A stretch of 64,000 nucleotides of DNA from CAUPWF01 sp964367685 (GTDB taxonomy: Bacteria; Bacillota; Clostridia; Lachnospirales; Lachnospiraceae), in the NCBI GenBank assembly GCA_964367685.1, contig CAYIYM010000011.1:1-64000 (forward strand), written 5' to 3'. This document shows, one piece after another, positions 1 through 8,131 of the stretch. Made by a program: the position numbers and the translations under genes. The notes below the pieces were generated by a model, which saw only the letters and a list, made by a program, of their open reading frames with translations, made no database searches and had not been told where the DNA came from. The first letter of the stretch is position 1, and each line of letters begins with the position of its first letter.

Positions 1-1223
1 TTTATATTTTTCAATTTTTCTAATTCACGCTGATGACAGGTGATAAGATTGTCGAGGGTTTTGAAGAATGTTCCAATTTGGGTTTGTTCTTTTACATTTT
101 CTGAATTTATTTCAGTTGTGATGATTAGATTTAATTTTGATAATGTCTTACCTGAAATCTCTAAAAAAGTTGAGCCAGATGCTTTTTCCAATGCTTGTTC
201 TTTTATCTTATAACCCATAGAATAAATGAAATAGGGATTATACCCATCTTTAAGCACAAATGATTGAAAGCCTTGATTAGTACAGGCTTCTTTCTTTAAA
301 ATAGCCATATCACCTATACCTGCTCTACTTGTAAAAAGTATGGTTTTATCTGGTGGTAGCATTCTTGCAGAACTTTTTTCCAATCCTAATTTGGTTATTT
401 TCTTTAGGCTATTGGTGGCATAAACATTATCACCAATTTCAGTTGGAGAATACCAATCTATATCTCCATTCCAATACTCTAAAACAGTTGTACTTGGTGT
501 TCCACCACCTACTATTTCTGCAACTTCACCCAACTCACGCTGTTCCCAATCGTTTGTATACCCCTTAAATCTTATTTCTGGGATTTTCTCATTATTTTTT
601 GGAAACATTTTTTCTAACATCGCCTTTTTCATATTGACCAATTTATCACACTTACGCTGATGACAGGTGATAAGGTTGTCAAGGCTTTTGAAAAAGTTAC
701 CTATTTGAACTTGCTCTCGTTTTTCAGGAATAGTAAATTTTAATTTTTGGAGAACAGTCTGACTAATGTTTTTATTTGCACTGTTAGTTGCTTGTGCGAT
801 AATTTGCTTCCTAGTTGATTGTATTGAAAAAACATATCGTTTATAATTATCGTCAATACCAACTTCATCTCTAAATCTAATAATAAAGCCAGAATATGTA
901 GTATTTTCAAGGTCTTTAGGTACAATTGCAGCCTCTCCTACACCCTCTAACTTTACTGATGAGCGTACAAATAGTGTATCTCCTTTTAATAAATTATAAT
1001 CTATTAATTGTTTTTTACTTGCTTCTGCTTTGCCTAAATTTTCAACTTCTAAAATATTTCTTCCAAAAATATTTTGTAAGTTTACGAATGGATATCCAAC
1101 ACCCATTGCTTCTTTTGAGAAATTCATCCCATTCTTCAATGTTCCTAAATTTCCCAACTCACGCTGTTCCCAATCGTCTGTATACCCTTTAAACCTTATT
1201 TGAGGTGTTTTATCCTTATTCAT
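1..1223 (-). CDS. hsdS: Type I restriction-modification specificity subunit HsdS (C-terminus cut by window edge)
   Basis: HsdS gives a type I restriction-modification complex its target sequence through two target-recognition domains (TRDs). Reading leftwards from the ATG at 1223 there is an uninterrupted frame of about 407 codons that leaves the window, so probably only a few C-terminal residues are missing. The protein is two similar halves: each opens with the motif IRFKGYT(D/N)DWEQRELG and closes with FFK(S/T)LDNLITCHQR, the conserved regions around the variable TRDs. The start lies one base beyond the hsdM stop, so the two are probably translationally coupled. Any hsdR, or further hsdS cassettes, would be to the left. 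The family call is secure; the recognition sequence cannot be read. Confidence 0.93.
   Translation of the reverse strand, partial: MNKDKTPQIRFKGYTDDWEQRELGNLGTLKNGMNFSKEAMGVGYPFVNLQNIFGRNILEVENLGKAEASKKQLIDYNLLKGDTLFVRSSVKLEGVGEAAIVPKDLENTTYSGFIIRFRDEVGIDDNYKRYVFSIQSTRKQIIAQATNSANKNISQTVLQKLKFTIPEKREQVQIGNFFKSLDNLITCHQRKCDKLVNMKKAMLEKMFPKNNEKIPEIRFKGYTNDWEQRELGEVAEIVGGGTPSTTVLEYWNGDIDWYSPTEIGDNVYATNSLKKITKLGLEKSSARMLPPDKTILFTSRAGIGDMAILKKEACTNQGFQSFVLKDGYNPYFIYSMGYKIKEQALEKASGSTFLEISGKTLSKLNLIITTEINSENVKEQTQIGTFFKTLDNLITCHQRELEKLKNI
27..80. repeat. Imperfect direct repeat in hsdS (partner 654-707)
   Basis: The DNA encoding FFK.LDNLITCHQR at the end of each HsdS half is repeated at 27-80 and 654-707 with scattered mismatches, 627 bp apart. 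It is the second conserved block flanking the TRDs. Confidence 0.75.
529..576. repeat. 48-bp direct repeat in hsdS (partner 1153-1200)
   Basis: This segment matches 1153-1200 at 45 of 48 positions, a spacing of 624 bp. It encodes the conserved IRFKGYT.DWEQRELG segment that begins each half of HsdS, so recombination between copies would keep the reading frame. Confidence 0.85.
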
Positions 1224-1224
1224 G

Positions 1225-3795
1225 TTAAATCCCCCCTAACAATGCTTTAAACTCTGCTAATCCAAGCATATCGAACTCATTTCCAACTAAATCATCAATC
1301 ATCTCACAGAGTTTCATTTCATTCTCTTTTATCTCACTTTGAGTGTCCATATAAGTGATTGCATATTTATTCATTATGTGTTCAATTTCGTTTACTAGTT
1401 CACTAATCACACCATCTACAAGTTTTTCAATTTCCATTAATAATGGGGTTAACCACTTCTCTTCTAACATAGCATTTGCTTCTTCATCAGTCAGCTTCTC
1501 AATTTCCTCTTTCGTCTTAATTTGAAGTTCTGCAATAGCGACTTTAATACTTGCCTTTAGATTTTTCTCATCTTTTGAAATTTTTTCAACCTCATTAAGC
1601 TTAGATTTCAATATTTTTTCTTCATCACTTGTTGTGACCTTTAAGGACTTTAGAACCTTAGTAACTTCCTTCATAACAAATGAATCCCCTGCCTCATTCA
1701 CAATATCGCTGGCTTTTTCTTCTTCTGATAAAGAATCTAACACTTCTTCATAACGGGTCGGGATCTCTGCAAGTAAGTTATCCTTCTCTTTAATCGCTTG
1801 AGCATCTTCCATTAACCTAGTTTGCTGAATCAATTCAAACGGTAATATATGTCCTACATATCCATCTTGCACTTCTACATCTTTTCCCTTTACCTTCTTC
1901 AATACCATATTAGGATCTACTTGCTTGATACTCGCAAACCCTTCTGTTTGAATCATCTCTAAGTCATTAGAAACTTCTAGGTATTTATCTGCTAAGAGTT
2001 GATATGCCTTATACTTATCAATTAATGTAATCTCTTCTAGTCGCTCAAAAATATCTTGGCTTAAAACACTTTCCTCTTTGGCAATTTCAACCTCCATAAT
2101 ATTTTCAATTAATTCTTTCTTCATAAATGTATCGAAACCTTCAAATGCAACTTGGAATGAGTTTACAAATGTTTTCACATCTTCATGCTTCGTGATTTCT
2201 TCTTTAATATTTTCACATCTTAGAGCTACATAAGATTCGTTCTCATCTACAAATAAATCTTTTCGTAGATTTGGAAAGGCACTCCAGAATTTATTAAGCT
2301 GATTGATTTCATTTGTAGGTATACCACCAAACATAGATGCGTAAATATCCCAACTCTCTGCTACTTCAGAAGAATCCACATATCTAGGGATATTCAGATT
2401 GTAATCATTTTGACGAATTTCCTCTTTAGATACACATCTTGAAAATTTATCATTACCTTCTCTATTTTTTACACTATCAACAATTTTCTTGATATCCGAT
2501 GCTCTAAGTTTGTTATTCTTACCTTCTTTGATAAACCCTTTTGATGCATCTACAATCAATACATCCGTATTTTTGCGCTTTTGTTTTAATACAATAACAA
2601 TCGTTGGTATTCCCGTTCCAAAGAAGATATTAGCTGGTAATCCAATTACTGCATCTATATGATTATTTTCAATTAGATTCTTGCGAATTTCACCTTCTTC
2701 TCCACCTCTGAAGAGAACTCCATGCGGAAGAACAATAGTCATAATTCCATCTGGTTTAATATGAAACAAGTCATGTAATAGAAAGGCGTAATCTGCTTTT
2801 GTCTTTGGGGCAACTCCGAATCTAGCATATCTTGGATCATTTTCCTTCCCCACTGGATCCCATGGCTGAGAATATGGTGGATTTGATACTACTGCATCAA
2901 CATACAACGGCTCATATGTTGCAGATGGATCACTTTCATCAAAGAATGGCCAATCATCTTCTAATGTATCCCCATTTCTCGTTACGATGTTATCTGGTTT
3001 AATTCCACGCATTACTAGATTCATTCTTGTTAAGTTATACGTATTTTCTTTTAACTCTTGCGCATAATATTTGATATTATTTCTATCATCCATATATTTG
3101 GCAACGCTTTCACCTATGTTAATCAACAATGATCCTGATCCACTTGTCGGGTCATATATCTTTATTTCTGATTTGTCATGTAGATGATCTGCTACAATTT
3201 CAGACATTAGAACGGAAACTTCATGTGGTGTATAGAATTCTCCTGCTTTTTTCCCTGCATTTGCTGCAAATTTCTCGATTAAATACTCATAAATGAAGCC
3301 AAGTACATCATAATCTTGCTTTCCATCCATCGGGATATCCTTTATCAGTGATAGTAAGCTACTAATGGCTTTTGTCTGAGTTCCCGAACTGTCCCCTAGT
3401 TTACTAAGACCTGTTTCTAGTGTATGAAATACGTTTTCAAAAACTTTTTTATGTGTTGGATAAATTAGCCTGTTAAATGCTGATAATGCATCTCTTACAT
3501 TTGATACATCAAAATCTTTTCCTTTTGTCAACCATGTTGAAAACAAATCATCATAAGATATAAAATATCCTATTCCCTGTTGAACAAATTCAACTGTTTC
3601 TTGATCATCTTCATTTACGTCTTTAATCAAGTCATCTGTATATTCATTTTCTTTTAAAAACTTAATCTCTGTATCTGATAAATACTTATAGAACATAAAC
3701 CCAAGTATATAATCTTTATACTCATTCGCCTCAATTTTTGAACGCATTTGATTTGCTGATTCCCATATTTTATTTGCTAATTGTTGTTTATTCAT
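1225..3795 (-). CDS. hsdM: Type I restriction-modification DNA methyltransferase subunit HsdM, long form
   Basis: HsdM transfers a methyl group from S-adenosylmethionine to the N6 of adenine in the target set by HsdS. An N-terminal helical HsdM domain (residues 1-150) is followed by the methylase core, with motif I DPTSGSGSLL (215-224) and catalytic motif IV NPPYSQPWDP (305-314), both intact. At 856 aa it is much longer than the usual 500-550. The extra 330 C-terminal residues are rich in Glu and Lys and probably coiled coil. It lies 33 nt after the upstream methylase/specificity-like gene and 1 nt before hsdS, so the three form one operon. I infer that it is active because both motifs are canonical. 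Confidence 0.95.
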   Translation of the reverse strand: MNKQQLANKIWESANQMRSKIEANEYKDYILGFMFYKYLSDTEIKFLKENEYTDDLIKDVNEDDQETVEFVQQGIGYFISYDDLFSTWLTKGKDFDVSNVRDALSAFNRLIYPTHKKVFENVFHTLETGLSKLGDSSGTQTKAISSLLSLIKDIPMDGKQDYDVLGFIYEYLIEKFAANAGKKAGEFYTPHEVSVLMSEIVADHLHDKSEIKIYDPTSGSGSLLINIGESVAKYMDDRNNIKYYAQELKENTYNLTRMNLVMRGIKPDNIVTRNGDTLEDDWPFFDESDPSATYEPLYVDAVVSNPPYSQPWDPVGKENDPRYARFGVAPKTKADYAFLLHDLFHIKPDGIMTIVLPHGVLFRGGEEGEIRKNLIENNHIDAVIGLPANIFFGTGIPTIVIVLKQKRKNTDVLIVDASKGFIKEGKNNKLRASDIKKIVDSVKNREGNDKFSRCVSKEEIRQNDYNLNIPRYVDSSEVAESWDIYASMFGGIPTNEINQLNKFWSAFPNLRKDLFVDENESYVALRCENIKEEITKHEDVKTFVNSFQVAFEGFDTFMKKELIENIMEVEIAKEESVLSQDIFERLEEITLIDKYKAYQLLADKYLEVSNDLEMIQTEGFASIKQVDPNMVLKKVKGKDVEVQDGYVGHILPFELIQQTRLMEDAQAIKEKDNLLAEIPTRYEEVLDSLSEEEKASDIVNEAGDSFVMKEVTKVLKSLKVTTSDEEKILKSKLNEVEKISKDEKNLKASIKVAIAELQIKTKEEIEKLTDEEANAMLEEKWLTPLLMEIEKLVDGVISELVNEIEHIMNKYAITYMDTQSEIKENEMKLCEMIDDLVGNEFDMLGLAEFKALLGGI

Positions 3796-3828
3796 TTTAA
3801 TCTCCTCGCATTAATACATTATACTGCA

Positions 3829-5532
3829 CTAATTATCACTAAATATCATTTCTATATTTTTTTTAGCTTCACTTAACTTGTTTTGTAATATTTCTAATTC
3901 TTTAATCGAATTTTTGTACGTTTTTACAATCTCTTCCTGCTCTTCCATATTTAAATCAGGAATCAAAATCTTTTTTAGATTCTCTGCTGAAATAATAGAT
4001 GTCACTGCACCAGTGGTCATATTTTTTAGTGACCGAACCCCTTTTTCACTTGCAAGAAATGCTTGGATGTAATAAGGGTTTATCTTTGTTTCATCAACTT
4101 CAATCACAATAAAGTTTGCTGATGGAAGAAGTTCGATTTCCGCCTCTTTCTCTACTACTGCTGATTTGAATGTTGGATTGCCTGTTTTTGATAAGATAAT
4201 ATTATTTTTTTTCAAACAATATTTTTTGTATTTTTCAGGCACTTCCTTTAAATATTGTACATCATTTGAGAAATCAAGCGCACCGTTTTTCACATTGGAA
4301 ACTGCAACATATCTAAGTGATGTTTCTTGCTGTGCACGTAATCTATCAAGTTCATCTGCCTTGATAGATGCTCCTCTTGAAATTTTCTTTATTACACTTC
4401 CAAGCTCAATTCCATTTTTTACAATAGGTACCAACATATTTCTTTGGGGATGGATAATATAATCATTTTTTACTAACTCTTCTTTTGTAATCATCGTAGA
4501 TATTTCGCTATCCTTATCTAACAATTCTACTATTTCCTGTATATTGGACTTTCTTAATGTATTCTGCCTTCTTCCTTTATAACAACATTCACTTGCATTA
4601 ATTAATCTGATTTTTTCATTATTCATGCTAAAAACCACAAGCGTTGTCGCTATTCCCGTTTCTAGAAGTAACTTCTCTGGAAGAGCAATTACAGCCTCTA
4701 TATACCCTTTCTCAATGAATGCTTTTCGAATGTTTCTGTCTGATATATTCCAAGTGCTTGCATTTGTCATAATGGAAATTCCTCTTCCCTTTTCCTTTAA
4801 ACACTCTATAACCTTTGAAGCAAAAATCCAATCTGAAGATGCACGGTCCAACTCAGACGGCTCTAATTTTCCATTTGTATCTGCACTATACCCATTTGTT
4901 CCAATTTTTAGTGCAAAACTTGGGTGGACAAATACATTATCATATTTTTCTTCCCCTACATATGTAAGAACATCTTTTTGAAGGATCTTAATCTCTATAC
5001 CTAATACACATGCTCTTATATATATAATTTCATTTGCTATTTCATTATTTTCCATTCCAGTATAGTGATGAATTGCTGGAAATGTTTCTACAAAATAACT
5101 TCCATCACCACTGCATAATTCAAGAAATTTGTCTTCATTTTTTGTTTTCAATATTTTTTCAGATAAGTTTATCACACCTTTGGGTGTTGAATTCGCCAAT
5201 GATTTCACATTATTTTCTCTATTACTAAAGAGTATAAATGCTGTCAATGTATCATCAGAGTATTTTTCAATATTCTCATCTACCAAGTCCCAAACCTCGG
5301 CAGTATGAGTTTCGAGTATATTCTTTAGTTTATCACTTGCATCATCAAACAGTTCAATATTTTTTAAAGCATACTTTCTTCCTTTTGCATTCATTTGTAT
5401 ATGTCGAATACAAAATGCAATCGCAATTGACTTGATATATATTTGTTCCTCTGGAACTCTATACTTTAACTGATTTTTTAAGTTTTGTGATAGCTTTGAG
5501 CTGTCTATTTTTCTAAATTTTTGAATTTCCAT
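3829..5532 (-). CDS. Fused N6-methylase-like / type I specificity-like protein with degraded catalytic motif
   Basis: Numbering is from the upstream in-frame ATG at 5550. The first 340 residues have the class I methylase fold of HsdM proteins: LELCSGDGSYFVE (143-155) is a motif I with intact glycines. Where N/D-PP-Y/F should be, the protein has VHPSFAL (208-214), so the catalytic Asn and first Pro are lost. The remaining 200 residues resemble half an HsdS, with one TRD-like domain and a final coiled coil. I place the start at the ATG at 5532 (seventh residue of the longer form, 567 aa) because AAAGGA lies 9 nt upstream and the promoter's -10 box leaves only about a dozen bases before 5550. 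It is first in the operon with hsdM and hsdS. A DNA-binding or regulatory role is inferred; catalysis is doubtful. Confidence 0.8.
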   Translation of the reverse strand: MEIQKFRKIDSSKLSQNLKNQLKYRVPEEQIYIKSIAIAFCIRHIQMNAKGRKYALKNIELFDDASDKLKNILETHTAEVWDLVDENIEKYSDDTLTAFILFSNRENNVKSLANSTPKGVINLSEKILKTKNEDKFLELCSGDGSYFVETFPAIHHYTGMENNEIANEIIYIRACVLGIEIKILQKDVLTYVGEEKYDNVFVHPSFALKIGTNGYSADTNGKLEPSELDRASSDWIFASKVIECLKEKGRGISIMTNASTWNISDRNIRKAFIEKGYIEAVIALPEKLLLETGIATTLVVFSMNNEKIRLINASECCYKGRRQNTLRKSNIQEIVELLDKDSEISTMITKEELVKNDYIIHPQRNMLVPIVKNGIELGSVIKKISRGASIKADELDRLRAQQETSLRYVAVSNVKNGALDFSNDVQYLKEVPEKYKKYCLKKNNIILSKTGNPTFKSAVVEKEAEIELLPSANFIVIEVDETKINPYYIQAFLASEKGVRSLKNMTTGAVTSIISAENLKKILIPDLNMEEQEEIVKTYKNSIKELEILQNKLSEAKKNIEMIFSDN

Positions 5533-5568
5533 ATCGCATTCCTTTCTCATTATTTTAATCTTGGTTAT

Positions 5569-5597
5569 ATATTACCAACATTACTCGATCTCGTCAA
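5569..5597 (-). promoter_or_regulatory. Sigma-70-type promoter of the restriction-modification operon
   Basis: On the minus strand TTGACG (5597-5592) is followed after 17 nt by TAATAT (5574-5569), close to the sigma-A consensus. It points at the methylase/specificity-like gene about 30 nt downstream, so the cargo operon has its own promoter apart from the transfer genes. Confidence 0.75.
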
Positions 5598-5625
5598 CTC
5601 TTTTTTTGGTTTTTTATAACCATAC

Positions 5626-5647
5626 GGCAGTTGCTCTCACAACTGCC
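5626..5647 (-). terminator. Stem-loop after the transfer operon, possible weak terminator
   Basis: GGCAGTTG and CAACTGCC form a perfect 8-bp stem with a 6-nt loop, 7 nt past the stop of the CHAP gene on the minus strand. No U-run follows, so it may be an RNA 3'-end stabiliser or an inefficient terminator. Confidence 0.4.
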
Positions 5648-5653
5648 CCCTAC

Positions 5654-7351
5654 TTAATAAGCTGGTAATCCATATCCATAAATCTGATAACTTCCGACCG
5701 GATACCTTCTCGTTCTACACGCATCTCCTGAGTTCCCCTCGATCGTATACACATATCCCCCTTCACACTTTTCCACAATTCCCACATGTTCTGTAGATCC
5801 ATCTCCAGTCCAGTCGAAGAAAATGATCGAACCGCTAGCAGGCTCTAGGAAACGGTCGCCCCATTGCCCTCTCTCTTTAAACCACATAGAACCTAAACGA
5901 CAACTAGCGAACTTTGGAATAACTCCTGCTTCTATATAACCTGCTTCATTGGCACACCACGATACAAATGTTGCACACCATTCCACTCGACTACCAAATC
6001 CGTACCAAGACCAATATGGTTGTCCACCTACATTTCCAACTTGTGATAACGCTATGCTAACGATTTCTCCATCACTTCCTTGCACACCATAGAGTACACT
6101 TGCCCATAATTCATCGTGCTTCTCATTTAATAAATCTAATAACACCGTTTGCTGTGCTTCATTGAATCCATAAAATGAAATCATCTCTTCAACCGTCTTA
6201 TTGGTTACTGTTACATAAAGATAAGTGCGTGAAATCTGTGTTTCTTCCTCCACAATATTTCCCACTTCATCTGCTGACTCCGTGAAGATGGTTTCCGTCT
6301 TCACTTCTGTCTTTGTATCAATGGTATGCATATCCCAGAAAATACGTAGTAGCAATTCCTTCTTCTTTTCATTGATCGTTGCGACTTCCATCGGTTCTGC
6401 TGCATCCGTATTCACTTTAACAGAATACACCGCTAGTACTTCCTTCCACACAGCACGACTTCCACTCATCTCCAATACATCGTGTGGCGTGCTACTCTTT
6501 ATTGCATTTAATTCATCTTCGTACTCCTGATTAATTTCCGTAATCACGGATTGCATCGTTTGCCCTTCACCAATATCCTCACCCGAAAAGAAAATTCCAT
6601 AGGTTGAATTGACAAGTGCTCCTATGAGACATACAAGAATGATAACTAGAATTGCCACCCATCCCCCTGCAACAATTGCAGATATTAGAGATTTTAGTGC
6701 AAGTATGATTGCTTTTACTGTTGCAACCGTTGCTTTTGTAGCTGCTTTAACACCTACTACCATAGACTTTGTCGTAAGTTTTGCTATATGATATGCACGC
6801 TGACTATTCTTCACCGCAGCCTTCACTGCAACCTTGCTGCCTTGTGCCGTCGCCTTCATTGACTTAATAGAGGTCTTTGAAGATTTAATCAATACCCTCT
6901 GTTTCCCTACATTTACTCGTCTTCCCTTACCAACAACCTGCTTTACACTTCTCACATTCCCTTTGATCAGTGGTTTTCCGTTCCTTGTCCCCTTTTGGAT
7001 AAGTGCGTTTTCAATTTTTGTACCCTTTGGAATAAATGAGTTTTCACTTTTTATACTTTTCTTATGCAAGGTGGTACTCTCCCTATTCCTCTGAAAAGTT
7101 CTTTTCGCACCTTCTTTCCCTCTGTAGGTAATCTCCTGCCTCACATGCGAAACAGCATTTCTTCCTTTCGTTTCGATTCTTTGAGTCGCATATTCCTGTC
7201 CTGAGTGCTCCTTATCATTTGCTTCTACCTCTTGCTTTAGATGCTCCTTCGTTGTAACACTCGCCCTTTTTACATGTTTCAGTGGATTCCCATTTTTCTC
7301 CATTGTACGGATAGAGGTTTTCGCTGCTTCTTTCGTCTTAATTGATTTCAT
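5654..7351 (-). CDS. Conjugation cell-wall hydrolase, CHAP domain, membrane anchored (CD1108-like)
   Basis: Probably opens the peptidoglycan locally so that the conjugation channel can be assembled. The first 200 residues are extremely basic (many Lys, Arg, Thr) and presumably cytoplasmic. One hydrophobic segment near residues 220-245 anchors the protein, and a 300-residue region lies outside. The last 120 residues form a CHAP amidase/endopeptidase domain, with the nucleophile in VEWCATFVSWC and the histidine in STEHVGIVEK. The layout matches the CD1108 family of clostridial conjugative transposons. It is the last gene of the transfer operon, 17 nt after the sortase gene, and corresponds functionally to VirB1. 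The domain call is firm; the bond cleaved is not known. Confidence 0.87.
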   Translation of the reverse strand: MKSIKTKEAAKTSIRTMEKNGNPLKHVKRASVTTKEHLKQEVEANDKEHSGQEYATQRIETKGRNAVSHVRQEITYRGKEGAKRTFQRNRESTTLHKKSIKSENSFIPKGTKIENALIQKGTRNGKPLIKGNVRSVKQVVGKGRRVNVGKQRVLIKSSKTSIKSMKATAQGSKVAVKAAVKNSQRAYHIAKLTTKSMVVGVKAATKATVATVKAIILALKSLISAIVAGGWVAILVIILVCLIGALVNSTYGIFFSGEDIGEGQTMQSVITEINQEYEDELNAIKSSTPHDVLEMSGSRAVWKEVLAVYSVKVNTDAAEPMEVATINEKKKELLLRIFWDMHTIDTKTEVKTETIFTESADEVGNIVEEETQISRTYLYVTVTNKTVEEMISFYGFNEAQQTVLLDLLNEKHDELWASVLYGVQGSDGEIVSIALSQVGNVGGQPYWSWYGFGSRVEWCATFVSWCANEAGYIEAGVIPKFASCRLGSMWFKERGQWGDRFLEPASGSIIFFDWTGDGSTEHVGIVEKCEGGYVYTIEGNSGDACRTRRYPVGSYQIYGYGLPAY

Positions 7352-7368
7352 TTCACGTTCCCCTTCCT

Positions 7369-8127
7369 TTATTCCATTAACTTCGCAACCACAACCATTC
7401 TGCTATCTGCCTTTGAGTATTCACATGTTGATAAAGTAATCAGTTGATCACCATATGCTGTTTCCACTCCTGTATCATAAAATGCTTTTTCTCTACAAGT
7501 ATTGATAAATGCATCGAAGTCCTCTTCATTTTCTGCGTCTACAAATTGATAATACTCGAAACTATCCTTTCGATATACTTGAGTTGTAAATGCTGTTACC
7601 ACTTCATATGTTCGCTCTTCTGTTAGAGAATCAAACTCAATTGTCTTGTGCTCTTTCCAGAAAGATTCCTTCTTATACTTCTCTAGTTCCGAAAACATTG
7701 TGCCATCATTCATGTGGTGAGCATAAATAACTAGGTTGTCAGAGGGACTCTCCACATCACAATTTTCTGCAATATAGGGACATCCATACACGCTTTTCTT
7801 CTGGTCAAATCCATGATCAAAGTAAAAGTTTGGTCGTTCCACAGATTGCATGACTGGATAATCTATCTTTGTTCCTTGGATACGAATCCATCCTATCAAA
7901 TCATTATTCTCTTGATACATCTCGCTGTATTCTGGCAGAAAAACTTCTTCATCAGAAAACAAAACTTCCTGATCCTCGGCTTCCTCTTCCGTTTTCTGAT
8001 TTCGCAATTGATTGTATTGCTTGTTTTGCTCTTTTTCTTGTTTGTCATACTTCAGAAGAACTCCTGCACTGACCATCATCAGTACAAGCAATCCTCCGAT
8101 TAGCACCCTTATTAGGTTTTTCTTCAT
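7369..8127 (-). CDS. srtB: Class B sortase
   Basis: A membrane-anchored transpeptidase that cuts a C-terminal sorting motif and joins the protein to the cell wall. An N-terminal signal anchor (residues 5-25) precedes the sortase fold. The catalytic residues are visible: His in YAHHMN (137/138), Cys235 in LSTCEYS and Arg243 in DSRMVVVAK. The 252-residue length and the helical N-terminus before GWIRIQGTKIDYPVM are typical of class B. It sits between virB4 and the wall hydrolase, 4 nt after virB4. The likely substrate is the element's own adhesin, which ends in TPKTG plus a membrane segment; this pairing is an inference. Confidence 0.93.
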   Translation of the reverse strand: MKKNLIRVLIGGLLVLMMVSAGVLLKYDKQEKEQNKQYNQLRNQKTEEEAEDQEVLFSDEEVFLPEYSEMYQENNDLIGWIRIQGTKIDYPVMQSVERPNFYFDHGFDQKKSVYGCPYIAENCDVESPSDNLVIYAHHMNDGTMFSELEKYKKESFWKEHKTIEFDSLTEERTYEVVTAFTTQVYRKDSFEYYQFVDAENEEDFDAFINTCREKAFYDTGVETAYGDQLITLSTCEYSKADSRMVVVAKLME

Positions 8128-8131
8128 GCTG

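Noticed and set aside
4625..4981. Plus-strand open frame of 118 codons opposite the methylase/specificity gene
   Set aside because: Antisense shadow of a coding region with clear methylase motifs; composition is that of reverse-read protein.
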